The position numbers and the translations under genes were made by a program. 46,992 bases of DNA from Rhizobium sp. PDO1-076 (lineage in GTDB: Bacteria > Pseudomonadota > Alphaproteobacteria > Rhizobiales > Rhizobiaceae), in the NCBI RefSeq assembly GCF_000247475.1, contig NZ_AHZC01000155.1, positions 1-46,992 on the forward strand. Direction: 5' to 3'. The notes beneath the pieces were generated by a model. The model was not told the origin of the DNA, ran no database searches, and was given only the letters and a program-made list of their open reading frames with translations. Within the stretch, counting starts at the first letter, position 1. Each line of letters starts with the position of its first letter. Of the stretch, positions 29,528 through 37,799 are shown one piece after another.

Positions 29528-30943
29528 CTAGCTGACGGCCCGCTTCAAAGGCTTCACGTGACGGATCACCAGCAGGTCGAGCAGCAGCACGCCGACAAGC
29601 ACGGCGCCGGACAGCGGAAACAACAGCGAGACCGCGAGCATCACGACCGCCCCGGTCTTCCACAGCGGGCCAGGTTCACTGACCACCGGCGCAACGAGAC
29701 GGGCGGCACCCTTCGGGCGACGCTTCCACCACATGACGATACCGCTGACCGACAGGAAGATGATCGACAGACAGAAGACCGTCACCAGTGCCAGGTTCCA
29801 CAGACCCATGTCGCCCTCGTGGAAGGCGATACCGACCGCCATCGCTTTGCCGGCCGCGCCATAGTCGGCAAAGCCGACATTCGCGAGGATCTTGCCGGTA
29901 TACTGATCGATATGCACGGTACGATCCGACAGCGGATTGGCGCTGTCATTGCTCATCGTGTCGCGCGAGATCGTCCAGACACCGGCCGTATCACCTGGGA
30001 ATGCGAGCTGGAATCGCTGGTCGAAGCCCAGCGAGCGGGCAAGCGTGACGATAGCATCGATATCCACCGGCTGGCCTTCCGGCGTGCCCGTGACACCCGC
30101 TGCCGAGCCGGACACCGGCATCGGCGTCTGCTCCAGCGTCCACGGCACGTTCTTTACGCCGCCATGGTTCATGCTGGCATGCGTTTCGTCGGACAGCGGC
30201 ACATTATCCCATTTCTCGGCCGGAAACGTGCTCCAGGCCTGGGTCATTTTCTCGCCCCAGATACCGGCCCAGGTCAGGCCCGACAGCAGGAAGACGAGCA
30301 GGATCGCCGAGACATAGAAGCCGACCGTCAGATGCAGCAACTTCCACAGCGCCCGGCCCTTGGCGGCAAGATTCGGCACCAGGACGCTGGCAAAACCCTG
30401 GCCGTCGCGCGGCCACCACAAATAAAGGCCGGTGACGATCAGCACCACGCCGAAGCCGGCGGCGATCTCGATCAGCCGATCGCCCAGGGTGCCGATCATG
30501 AGGGTGCCATGGATCGTGTTGGCCAGGTCATAGAGGCCATTGTGCCGCTCCCAGGTGCCCAGCACCTCGGCCGTGTAGGGATCGACCGCAACCATGCTGG
30601 AAGCATCGCCCTGATTGATGCGGAAGACGGCAGAACCATCGGCCGTTCGCGGCGCGATATACTGGACGATCTGGCCGTCCGGCGCGGTCATGAAGGCCGC
30701 TTCGGCCTGCCGGGATACCGAAACGGTTTCGGCCTGCGGCGTGACGCGGTAGTATTTTTCGCCGTCGCGCCCGATGAAGACGGCAGACCACAGCATCACG
30801 AGGCCCGTGACCGCCAGCATCAACAGGAACGGAGCAACATAGAGGCCGGCATAGAAATGCCAGCGCCAGGCGGTAAAATAAAAGCGGCGCAAGGCGTTTC
30901 GGGACGTCTCGGCGGCGGGGACAAGACCTTGAACAGTCGACAT
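29528..30943 (-). CDS. PepSY-domain membrane protein
   Basis: 471 residues with PepSY-associated transmembrane helices: ROW-type first helix FYAGLYVAPFLLMLAVTGLV, an extracytoplasmic PepSY part around residues 60-150, further helices (FGVVLIVTGLYLWWP and AILLVFLLSGLTWAGIWG), a second PepSY part with TVHIDQYTGKILANVGFADY, and C-terminal helices. Proteins of this class include iron- or siderophore-related reductases and copper- or heme-associated membrane proteins. It starts 10 bases after the HTH gene's stop, with AGAGAGGA before the ATG, so the two are one transcript. The substrate is unknown. Confidence 0.88.
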   Translation of the reverse strand: MSTVQGLVPAAETSRNALRRFYFTAWRWHFYAGLYVAPFLLMLAVTGLVMLWSAVFIGRDGEKYYRVTPQAETVSVSRQAEAAFMTAPDGQIVQYIAPRTADGSAVFRINQGDASSMVAVDPYTAEVLGTWERHNGLYDLANTIHGTLMIGTLGDRLIEIAAGFGVVLIVTGLYLWWPRDGQGFASVLVPNLAAKGRALWKLLHLTVGFYVSAILLVFLLSGLTWAGIWGEKMTQAWSTFPAEKWDNVPLSDETHASMNHGGVKNVPWTLEQTPMPVSGSAAGVTGTPEGQPVDIDAIVTLARSLGFDQRFQLAFPGDTAGVWTISRDTMSNDSANPLSDRTVHIDQYTGKILANVGFADYGAAGKAMAVGIAFHEGDMGLWNLALVTVFCLSIIFLSVSGIVMWWKRRPKGAARLVAPVVSEPGPLWKTGAVVMLAVSLLFPLSGAVLVGVLLLDLLVIRHVKPLKRAVS

Positions 30944-30953
30944 CGGATCCTCT

Positions 30954-31418
30954 CTAGATCAATGAAAGCGGGATAGGGGCGTTACCGGAAGCCACCTGCG
31001 TCAATTGCGCGGGCTCAAGCAGGGTGACGAGGTCGGACGTCTGGAATTCGATCAGGCCGGCACGCTTCAACCGGGTAAAGCATCGGCTCACCGTCTCGAT
31101 CGTCAGACCGAGCCAATCAGCCAGATCGCCCCGGGTGGGATACAAATGAAAGGTGACGGCGCCGCGCTTGCGCTGGCGGGCGGGACGACCGAATTGCCCG
31201 GCAAGATCGAGAATGGCACAGGCAACCCGTTCCGGCGCCGTCTTACGGCCGAGCAGCATGGTGAGCGCCTGCGAGCGCGCGAAGCCTTCGAGAAAAATCG
31301 TGGTGCGCGGCGGCAGCAGGGCAGCATCCTGACGGTCGATGCGATGTGCGTCCTGATGGGAGGCCGACGGCGGCGGCATCGCCGCCTGCAGGCGCAGGGG
31401 CATGGTGGGTTCAAGCAT
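30954..31418 (-). CDS. HTH-only protein of Crp/Fnr type
   Basis: 154 residues. The C-terminal half is a Crp/Fnr winged helix-turn-helix: LYPTRGDLADWLGLTIETVS, RCFTRLKRAGLIEF. Before it, RVACAILDLAGQFG resembles the helix that links the sensor barrel to the DNA-binding domain. The cyclic-nucleotide/FeS sensor barrel is absent: residues 1-70 are short, Pro/Ala-rich and not related. So it is either a trimmed regulator or a domain-only derivative. It precedes the PepSY gene by 10 bases and follows the secreted CxxC protein gene by 106, suggesting local control of this small cassette. The residues contacting DNA (E-T-V-S-R) are intact. Confidence 0.75.
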   Translation of the reverse strand: MLEPTMPLRLQAAMPPPSASHQDAHRIDRQDAALLPPRTTIFLEGFARSQALTMLLGRKTAPERVACAILDLAGQFGRPARQRKRGAVTFHLYPTRGDLADWLGLTIETVSRCFTRLKRAGLIEFQTSDLVTLLEPAQLTQVASGNAPIPLSLI

Positions 31419-31524
31419 GGGGCAGGTCCGGACTTCGGCCGGACATGCGTGACGGCATGCTCAACGGCCAGATTTGACGATATCCGGACGCAGGCGGCAG
31501 GGCCGCCGACGTACCGGGCTCAGA

Positions 31525-31926
31525 TCAAACGACCGAAACGGGAGGGGCTCGGGGGCCACCATTGGGGGGAAAAAGCTGCCGGTAAAATGCCTCGACCCGA
31601 AGCGGCAGGGCAATATGAGTGGCGATCGGCAGGCGCGTGCCGACCAGGTCGGTCGGCATCAGTGGCAGGATCTGCGCGGAGATCCGGCAGGCTTCGCAAT
31701 CGGTAGAAGCCGTATGCATCTTGGATTTGCCGTCTTCACCCTGCCCAGGCAGGCACAGGTCAGGCAGAGAGCCGTCAGGAAGCGTCAGAGCTGCAATCTC
31801 TGCGGCACTCAGCACGGAGGCCGCAGCGACAGGCGCACGGTGGGCAAAACCGACAGCGCACAGGGCAATGATGCACGCCATGCGCATCATCGTCATCCAG
31901 GTCGCAATCGGTCCACGCTTCGTCAT
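31525..31926 (-). CDS. small secreted CxxC protein (DUF2946-like)
   Basis: 133 residues starting MTKRGPIATWMTMMRM. Residues about 12-36 form a hydrophobic export signal ending near APVAAA. The mature part has DLCLPGQGE and DCEACRISAQILP, a C-x-x-C motif preceded by another Cys, resembling the metal-associated secreted DUF2946 family, though I am not certain. It is followed on the same strand by the HTH-only gene and the PepSY gene, an arrangement that suggests a metal-related envelope cassette. No function is established. Confidence 0.6.
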   Translation of the reverse strand: MTKRGPIATWMTMMRMACIIALCAVGFAHRAPVAAASVLSAAEIAALTLPDGSLPDLCLPGQGEDGKSKMHTASTDCEACRISAQILPLMPTDLVGTRLPIATHIALPLRVEAFYRQLFPPNGGPRAPPVSVV

Positions 31927-32026
31927 TCTATCCCCCGACAGGCGAGAAGGGATATCAGGCAGATCCTAAACCGACAAGTGTGGAAACCCGGTACCCGCTG
32001 CGGGCGGATGTCGCATCGGTCGAAAC

Positions 32027-32056
32027 GAAAAAGGCGGAGCCGAAGCCCCGCCTTTT
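32027..32056 (-). terminator. intrinsic terminator of rplS
   Basis: On the minus strand AAGGCGGGGC-TTCG-GCTCCGCCTTTTT forms a GC-rich stem with a stable tetraloop and a T-run, 25 bases after the rplS stop. Confidence 0.93.
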
Positions 32057-32080
32057 CCCAAATCCCGAAACGGGAAAGTC

Positions 32081-32632
32081 TTATTCTGCGGCGCCTTCGG
32101 CAGCCGTTGCTTCAGCAGCAGCAGCAGCTTCTGCAGCGGCCTTGGCTTCAGCGGCTTCTGCAGCTGCCTTTTCGGCGGCCAGAGCCTGTGCTGCTGCGAC
32201 CTTTTCGGCTTCCAGACGTGCCTTTTCTTCAGCGATCGCGGCGCGCTCGGCGTCGTTCAGCTTGCGGGCGCGAACGCCGGTGTCTTCAACGATACGAGCC
32301 GACTTGCCGCGACGATCGCGCAGGTAGTAGAGCTTGGCGCGACGGACCTTACCGCGACGGACGACTTCAACGCTTTCAACGAGCGGCGAGTAGACCGGGA
32401 ATACGCGCTCGACGCCTTCGCCGTAGGAGATCTTGCGAACGGTGAAGCTTTCGTTGATGCCGCCGCCCGAACGAGCGATGCAAACGCCTTCATAGGCCTG
32501 TACGCGGGTACGCGTGCCTTCCTTGACGGTGACGTTGACGCGGAGCGTATCGCCAGCCGAGAATTCCGGCAGCTTGCGCTTGGCTTCGATCTTGGCGGCC
32601 TGTTCGGCTTCCAGCTGCTGAATGATGTTCAT
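32081..32632 (-). CDS. rplS: 50S ribosomal protein L19
   Basis: 183 residues from [14 protein letters not shown]. The L19 core is complete ([68 protein letters not shown]). After about residue 115 an alanine/glutamate-rich tail of some 65 residues follows, making it much longer than the 115-residue Escherichia coli protein; such tails are usual in rhizobia. Normally it sits right after trmD, but here a plus-strand TSUP gene lies between them. It is followed by a strong terminator. Confidence 0.95.
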   Translation of the reverse strand: MNIIQQLEAEQAAKIEAKRKLPEFSAGDTLRVNVTVKEGTRTRVQAYEGVCIARSGGGINESFTVRKISYGEGVERVFPVYSPLVESVEVVRRGKVRRAKLYYLRDRRGKSARIVEDTGVRARKLNDAERAAIAEEKARLEAEKVAAAQALAAEKAAAEAAEAKAAAEAAAAAEATAAEGAAE

Positions 32633-32909
32633 GTCTAACCTCAATTTCTTCTGAAACGGCCAGAGCGCTCAACGTTCATCCTTCGGCCATGGCCTCCGGA
32701 TCTTGCCTGCAAAGGCGGGAGCGAATACGCGGTTCTTTGTTTTGGCAGACGGGCTTGTTGCCCATATCCGAGCGGGCCATTACACCATGGGGCACGGCTT
32801 GTCACCCCTTCAGCCCCAATTTTATCCGCCGCAAGCCCTTGAAATGCGGCTTGTCGGTCAATTTTACGATGCTATGACTGCGACCAGTCGCATGAAAGGG
32901 AGTTGCCGA

Positions 32910-33656
32910 ATGTCCGTAGCCTTGATCTGCCTGTTGTTCGTCGCGGGCTTTCTGTCCGGCGCGGTCAATGCCATTGCCGGCGGTGGCACCTTTCTGACCT
33001 TCGGTGCACTGACGCTCGCTGGCCTGCCGCCGATCAGCGCCAATGCCACCTCGTCGGTGACTCAGTTTCCCGGTTACATCACCTCGACCTTGGCCTATCG
33101 CCGCGAATTCGCCGGCCTTTGGAAAAGCGCGCTCGCGCTGGGCATCGTGTCCGCCATTGGAGCATTCGGCGGCGCGCTCTTCCTGATATCGCTCTCCAAC
33201 CCGTCGTTCCGCGCCATGGTGCCGTGGCTGCTGCTGGCCGCGACCGCGGTCTTTGCGGCTGGCCCGAAATTGAGGCCGAAGACAGCGGGCGAAAGCCACC
33301 CGGCGAGCCCGCTGGGCCTCGTGCTTCAGGCCGCGACCTCGTTTTATGGCGGCTTCTTCGGCGCCGGCATGGGCATCATGATGCTGGCATCGCTCGGGCT
33401 GGCAAGCGGCGGCGACTATCATCGCCTCAACGCGCTGAAAAACTTCCTGTCGATCGTCATTGCCGCCGTGGCTATCGCCGTTTTCGTCGGTGCGGGAGCG
33501 CTGTCCTGGACCCATGCCGCGATCATGATCCCGGCCGTCGCACTCGGCGGCTATGCCGGCGTCGCCATGGCAAAGAAGGTTCCGCAGCCGGTGATGCGCT
33601 GGCTGGTCGTGGCGGCCGGTGTCGGCCTTGCGATCTATTACTTCGTGACCGGCTGA
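32910..33656 (+). CDS. TSUP-family permease (TauE/SafE)
   Basis: 248 residues starting [17 protein letters not shown], with AAGGGAG six bases before the ATG. About eight transmembrane helices in two repeats are visible, with the family's [20 protein letters not shown] and [18 protein letters not shown] motifs. TSUP proteins export sulfur compounds such as sulfite or organosulfonates; the substrate is unknown. It sits in reverse orientation within the trmD-rplS region and its last 19 bases overlap the end of trmD tail to tail. It may carry its own promoter in the gap before it. Confidence 0.88.
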   Translation: MSVALICLLFVAGFLSGAVNAIAGGGTFLTFGALTLAGLPPISANATSSVTQFPGYITSTLAYRREFAGLWKSALALGIVSAIGAFGGALFLISLSNPSFRAMVPWLLLAATAVFAAGPKLRPKTAGESHPASPLGLVLQAATSFYGGFFGAGMGIMMLASLGLASGGDYHRLNALKNFLSIVIAAVAIAVFVGAGALSWTHAAIMIPAVALGGYAGVAMAKKVPQPVMRWLVVAAGVGLAIYYFVTG

Positions 33657-34369
33657 GCCTTGGTCTTGGCCAGAAGGTCCGGGGCCAGAAGGTCCGAGGC
33701 CAGCAGATCCGGCCGACGTTCCTTCGTGAGCTTGACCGCTTCCGCCTGACGCCATTTCTCGATCGCCGCATGATTGCCGGAGGTCAGGATCTCCGGAATA
33801 TCGCGCCCCTCGAAAACCTGCGGCCGGGTATAGTGCGGATGTTCGAGCAGGCCGCCTTCGAAGCTCTCATGCACGCCCGACAGCTGGTTGCCCATCACGC
33901 CGGGCAGAATGCGGACCACGGCATCGAGCAGGGTGAGCGCTGCCGGCTCGCCACCGGACAATATATAGTCGCCGATGGAAACTTCTTCGAGCTGCCGCGC
34001 ATCGATGACGCGCTGGTCGACACCCTCGAAGCGGCCGCAGACGATCACCACGCCCTCGCCGTCCGCAAGCTCACGCACGCGCTGCTGGGTCAGCGGTCGA
34101 CCGCGGGGGCTCATCAAAAGCCGCGGCCTTGCATCGCTGGCTATGGAATCGATCGCCCGCGCCAGTACATCCGGCTTGAGCACCATGCCGGCACCGCCAC
34201 CAGACGGCGTGTCATCGACACTGCGATGTTTGTCTTCGGCGAAATCGCGGATCTGCACCGCGTCCAGCGACCAGTCGCCACGCTCCAGGGCCCGACCGGC
34301 AAGCGCCTGGCCGAGATGGCCCGGGAACATGTCCGGATAGAGGGTCAGAATGGAGGCCTTGAAGCTCAT
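33638..34369 (-). CDS. trmD: tRNA (guanine-37-N1)-methyltransferase
   Basis: 243 residues from [15 protein letters not shown]. It methylates G37 next to the anticodon with SAM, using a trefoil-knot SPOUT fold. The cofactor region is seen at [24 protein letters not shown] and the knot at [20 protein letters not shown]. The start lies 7 bases after the rimM stop; a start at 34390 would overlap rimM. The C-terminus ends in a 5-residue repeat ([15 protein letters not shown]) encoded by a 15-base tandem repeat, beyond the usual end of the enzyme. The last 19 bases overlap the convergent TSUP gene. Confidence 0.95.
   Translation of the reverse strand: MSFKASILTLYPDMFPGHLGQALAGRALERGDWSLDAVQIRDFAEDKHRSVDDTPSGGGAGMVLKPDVLARAIDSIASDARPRLLMSPRGRPLTQQRVRELADGEGVVIVCGRFEGVDQRVIDARQLEEVSIGDYILSGGEPAALTLLDAVVRILPGVMGNQLSGVHESFEGGLLEHPHYTRPQVFEGRDIPEILTSGNHAAIEKWRQAEAVKLTKERRPDLLASDLLAPDLLAKTKAQPVTK
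33668..33712. repeat. 15-bp tandem repeat, 3 copies, within the trmD tail
   Basis: Units GGCCAGAAGGTCCGG, GGCCAGAAGGTCCGA and GGCCAGCAGATCCGG follow head to tail. The 15-base period keeps the trmD frame and encodes a 5-residue repeat. Confidence 0.9.
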
Positions 34370-34376
34370 GGCAGGT

Positions 34377-34952
34377 TCATTTGCTGCCATAGGGCGGACG
34401 CGGCTTGCCGAGGCCGTAGGGTTTTTCCTCGCCGTCGTCCTTGAGGCCGGCAGCAATCGGATCGACCAGGATACGGTTGCCCTCGAGATCAATCTCGAGC
34501 ACGGCAGCTTCCGAGAACGGAATGAGCACCGGCCGCTTGCCTGGGCCTTTCAGCTCCAGCAGATCGCCGGCGCCAAAATCATAAACGCCGGACACCGCGC
34601 CATAGTGATTGTTCTCGGCGTCATAGACCTCGAGACCTTCAAGATCGGCATAGTAGAATTCGTCATCGTCCAGGTTGTCATTCGGCAGGCTGTCGCGATC
34701 GACGAACAGCTCAAGCCCGTTCAGCGCCTCGGCGGCATTGCGGTCGTTAACGCCGCGGAAACGCACGATCGCGACCGTCTTTGCCTCGCGGATATCGAGG
34801 ATCTCGAACTTGCGCCCGTCGGCACTGTAAAGCGCGCCGTATTCGCCGAGCGACAACTGGTCGGCGGTGTAGGTTTTCACCCGGACCTCGCCGCGCAAGC
34901 CCTGGGCAGCGCCGATCACGGCCATCAAGACGGGGTTCTGCAGCACGGTCAT
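34377..34952 (-). CDS. rimM: 16S rRNA processing protein RimM
   Basis: 191 residues. RimM helps assemble the 30S head by binding S19. The N-terminal RimM domain includes [20 protein letters not shown], and the PRC-barrel follows with [30 protein letters not shown] and [16 protein letters not shown]. An extra low-complexity tail ([15 protein letters not shown]) lies past the usual end. It is downstream of rpsP, separated by 124 bases that include a terminator hairpin, and overlaps nothing; trmD follows after 7 bases. Confidence 0.95.
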   Translation of the reverse strand: MTVLQNPVLMAVIGAAQGLRGEVRVKTYTADQLSLGEYGALYSADGRKFEILDIREAKTVAIVRFRGVNDRNAAEALNGLELFVDRDSLPNDNLDDDEFYYADLEGLEVYDAENNHYGAVSGVYDFGAGDLLELKGPGKRPVLIPFSEAAVLEIDLEGNRILVDPIAAGLKDDGEEKPYGLGKPRPPYGSK

Positions 34953-35022
34953 GGGTCTTTGATATCCTGAAGAGAAACTGGTCCGCTCACCCCTTTTAAG
35001 GGCAAGCGCACAGAAAGAAAAC

Positions 35023-35057
35023 GCAAAAGCGGGCGGAGGGAAACCCGCCGCCCGCTT
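35023..35057 (-). terminator. terminator-like hairpin between rpsP and rimM
   Basis: On the minus strand AAGCGGGCGG-CGGGTTTCCCT-CCGCCCGCTT is followed by TTGCGTTTTCTTTC. It lies about 20 bases after the rpsP stop and could partially terminate, letting rpsP exceed rimM and trmD in expression. Confidence 0.8.
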
Positions 35058-35076
35058 GATCAGGGATCAGACCCTA

Positions 35077-35451
35077 TTATTCAGCAGCAGCTTCGGCAGC
35101 GGCAGCAGCGGCGTCTTCAGCCTTCTGCTTGCGCTCGGCAACGCGCTCCAAGGCCTTCTTGCCCGGCTTTGCCTTTTCCGGGTTGCTGCGAGCGTCGCGG
35201 GTCACGAGACCGGCATCGGCCAGGAACTTGGCAACACGGTCGGTCGGCTGTGCGCCCTTGACCAGCCATTCCTTGATGCGGTCGGCGTTCAGTTCAACGC
35301 GCTTGTCGTTGTCCTTGGCGAGCATCGGGTTCCACGAACCGACCTTCTCGAGGAAGCGGCCGTCACGCGGGCTGCGGGCGTCTGCAATAACGATCTGGTA
35401 GTAAGGGCGCTTCTTGGAACCACCGCGGGCGAGACGAATCTTCAGGGACAT
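35077..35451 (-). CDS. rpsP: 30S ribosomal protein S16
   Basis: 124 residues. The S16 core begins [20 protein letters not shown] and includes [19 protein letters not shown] and [17 protein letters not shown]. After residue 85 an added lysine- and alanine-rich tail ([20 protein letters not shown]) makes it longer than the 82-residue Escherichia coli protein. The chorismate mutase gene ends 66 bases upstream on the same strand and rimM follows, fitting the usual ffh-to-rplS order. Confidence 0.96.
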   Translation of the reverse strand: MSLKIRLARGGSKKRPYYQIVIADARSPRDGRFLEKVGSWNPMLAKDNDKRVELNADRIKEWLVKGAQPTDRVAKFLADAGLVTRDARSNPEKAKPGKKALERVAERKQKAEDAAAAAAEAAAE

Positions 35452-35517
35452 TGCATTACTCCTTGGTTTTCAGTCCGGACTGCGCACGGCAGATCCGGTT
35501 TTTTGTTGAGGCCGCCG

Positions 35518-35838
35518 TCAGGCGGTCTTTTCAGTGACGCCACCGTGTTCGGCGGCAATGGCTTCATGATGCCGGATGACTTCGGTGATGATGAAGTTCA
35601 GGAACTTCTCGGCGAAATCCGGATCCAGATTGGCATCCTGGGCCAGGTGGCGCAGGCGGGCGATCTGGTATTCCTCGCGCGCCGGGTCCGCCGGCGGCAA
35701 ATCGTATTGGGCCTTGAGCACGCCCACGGCCTTGGTGCAGCGGAAACGTTCCGCCAGCATATGGACCAGCGCCGCGTCGATATTGTCGATCGACTGGCGA
35801 TAGCCGGAAAGCTGCTGCTTGACAGTCTGATCAGTCAT
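35518..35838 (-). CDS. chorismate mutase (AroQ type)
   Basis: 106 residues from MTDQTVKQQLSGYRQSID. It converts chorismate to prephenate for phenylalanine and tyrosine synthesis. The all-helical AroQ fold shows in RQSIDNIDAALVHMLAERF, the long helix with AVGVLKAQYDLP, then DPAREEYQIARLRHLA and FLNFIITEVIRHHEAI. Key active-site Arg, Lys and Glu are in those helices (Arg at RQSID, Lys at VGVLK, Arg at AREE). It is freestanding, lying between ffh and rpsP, 10 bases after ffh stops; this placement is common in rhizobia. Confidence 0.93.
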   Translation of the reverse strand: MTDQTVKQQLSGYRQSIDNIDAALVHMLAERFRCTKAVGVLKAQYDLPPADPAREEYQIARLRHLAQDANLDPDFAEKFLNFIITEVIRHHEAIAAEHGGVTEKTA

Positions 35839-35848
35839 GCGCGTCCTT

Positions 35849-37435
35849 TCACTTCTTCTTCGGCAGGCCGGGCAGGCCCGGGAACCCACCACCGAGACCC
35901 GGCAGCTTCGGACCGCCGAGACCCGGCAGGCCACCACTGCCCAGACCCGGCAGACCGGCGCCCGGCTTCATGCCGGCGGCTTCGGCCTGCTTGGCCAAGG
36001 CTTCGAGCTGTTTCGGGTCGAGACTGGAGAGATCGGGCATGCCGCCCATTCCGCCGCCCATTCCGCCCCCAAGGCCACCGAGGCCCATCTTCGAAGCCAG
36101 ACCGCCCATCATCTGCTTCATCATGCCGCCGCCCTTCTTGCCGCCCATCATTTTCATCATGTCGGCCATCTGGCGGTGCATTTTCAAAAGCTTGTTGATC
36201 TGCGCCGCATCCGTGCCGGAGCCGGCCGCGATGCGCTTCTTGCGGGAATGCTTGAGCAGGTCCGGATTGGCGCGCTCTGCCTTGGTCATCGAGGAGATGA
36301 TCGCGAGCTGGCGCTTGAACAGCTTGTCGTCGAGGCCGGCGGACGCCATCTTGTCCTTCATGCCGGCCATGCCGGGCATCATGCCCATGATGCCGCCCAT
36401 GCCGCCCATCTTCTGCATCTGGCCGATCTGGTCGGCAAGATCGTTGAGGTCGAACTTGCCCTTGGCCATGCGGGCCGCCATGGCGGCCGCCTTTTCGGCA
36501 TCGATGTTCTCGGCAGCCTTCTCGACCAGCGAGACGATGTCGCCCATGCCGAGGATACGGTCGGCGATGCGGCGCGGATGGAACTCGTCGAGTTCCGACA
36601 TCTTTTCGCCGACGCCGATCAGCTTGATCGGCTTGCCGGTGACGGCGCGCATCGAAAGGGCTGCACCGCCGCGGCCATCGCCGTCCATGCGGGTCAGCAC
36701 GAGACCGGTGATGCCGACGCGTTCGTCGAAATTGCGCGCCAGGTTGACGGCGTCCTGACCGGTCAGCGCATCGGCGACCAGCAGGATTTCATGTGGCTTC
36801 GAGCGGGCCTTGATCTCGGCCATCTCGATCATCAGCGGCTCGTCGATATGGGTACGGCCGGCGGTGTCGAGGATGACCACGTCATGGCCGCCGAGCTTGG
36901 CAGCCTGGACGGCGCGCGCGGCGATATCGGTCGGCGACTGTCCGGCGATCACCGGCAGCGTGTCGATGCCGGTCTGCACGCCGAGCTGGCGCAGCTGTTC
37001 CTGGGCCGCCGGACGACGCGTGTCGAGCGAGGCCATCAGGACCTTCTTCTTGTCGCGGTCGGTCAGGCGCTTGGCGATCTTGCCTGACGTCGTGGTCTTG
37101 CCCGAGCCCTGCAGGCCGACCATCATGATGACGACAGGTGCGGCCGCCATCAGGTCTACGCCGACACCTTCGGTGCCGAGCATCTCGACCAATTCGTCAT
37201 GGACGATCTTGACGACCATCTGGCCGGGCTTGATCGACTTCAGGACGGCGGCGCCGACAGCCTTTTCGCGGACTCTTTCCGTGAAGCCGCGCACGACTTC
37301 CAGTGCGACGTCGGCTTCCAGAAGTGCACGGCGAACCTCGCGTAACGCTGCCGAGACATCCGCCTCGGACAATGCGCCACGGCCGGTCAGTCCATTCAGA
37401 ATGGAACCAAGGCGGTCCTGGAGGTTTTCAAACAT
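35849..37435 (-). CDS. ffh: signal recognition particle protein Ffh
   Basis: 528 residues from MFENLQDRLGSILNGL. The SRP GTPase: N domain, then G domain with G1 GLQGSGKTTTSGKIA, G2-region TRRPAAQEQL, G3 LDTAGRTHIDEP and TRMDGDGRGG. The methionine-rich M domain follows (MGGIMGMMPGMAGM), and binds 4.5S RNA and signal peptides. The C-terminus is an unusually long glycine/proline/methionine tail (about 90 residues). It is the first gene of the operon leading to rpsP, rimM and trmD. Its leader has two hairpins, one of them terminator-like. The SRP receptor FtsY is also in this window. Confidence 0.97.
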   Translation of the reverse strand: MFENLQDRLGSILNGLTGRGALSEADVSAALREVRRALLEADVALEVVRGFTERVREKAVGAAVLKSIKPGQMVVKIVHDELVEMLGTEGVGVDLMAAAPVVIMMVGLQGSGKTTTSGKIAKRLTDRDKKKVLMASLDTRRPAAQEQLRQLGVQTGIDTLPVIAGQSPTDIAARAVQAAKLGGHDVVILDTAGRTHIDEPLMIEMAEIKARSKPHEILLVADALTGQDAVNLARNFDERVGITGLVLTRMDGDGRGGAALSMRAVTGKPIKLIGVGEKMSELDEFHPRRIADRILGMGDIVSLVEKAAENIDAEKAAAMAARMAKGKFDLNDLADQIGQMQKMGGMGGIMGMMPGMAGMKDKMASAGLDDKLFKRQLAIISSMTKAERANPDLLKHSRKKRIAAGSGTDAAQINKLLKMHRQMADMMKMMGGKKGGGMMKQMMGGLASKMGLGGLGGGMGGGMGGMPDLSSLDPKQLEALAKQAEAAGMKPGAGLPGLGSGGLPGLGGPKLPGLGGGFPGLPGLPKKK

Positions 37436-37453
37436 CGGCTCTTCCTTACTCGG

Positions 37454-37473
37454 TTTCGGATACCCGAAACCTC
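37454..37473 (-). promoter_or_regulatory. hairpin just upstream of the ffh ribosome binding site
   Basis: GGTTTCGG-GTAT-CCGAAACC (minus strand) is a perfect 8-base stem with a 4-base loop, ending 18 bases before the ffh start codon. Its position would let it affect access to the AAGGAAGAG ribosome binding site. Confidence 0.7.
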
Positions 37474-37506
37474 GGTATTTCCTTGGACGAAAACAAGACG
37501 CAAAGC

Positions 37507-37542
37507 CAAAAAGCACCCGAGGGCGCATCGCGCTGTCGGGTG
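37507..37542 (-). promoter_or_regulatory. terminator-like hairpin in the ffh leader
   Basis: On the minus strand CACCCGA pairs with TCGGGTG, with inner GCGC-GAT-GCGC pairing, and is followed by CTTTTTGGC. No minus-strand gene lies upstream to need a terminator here (the next gene is on plus), so this is a candidate attenuator in the ffh leader. Confidence 0.65.
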
Positions 37543-37799
37543 TTGACCTCCGGGATCTGTTTATACCTTGCGGGTCCCGGTCGGCGGCTCGGAGTGCTTG
37601 TCTCGTCGCAGATTGCGCGGGATAAACAGCAAAACGGCGGGAAAGTCAACAATGCCGCCAACAGACGCAACCTGACGGCAATGCGGAAGAGGCCTGCACC
37701 ACAAGAATGCACCCCTCATAACTCGCTAATTCAGAATTTACATAAATTTGAATGTTTTCCGTGACTTTCCTCTGCACGGACGGGATCGAGGAGAGCACC

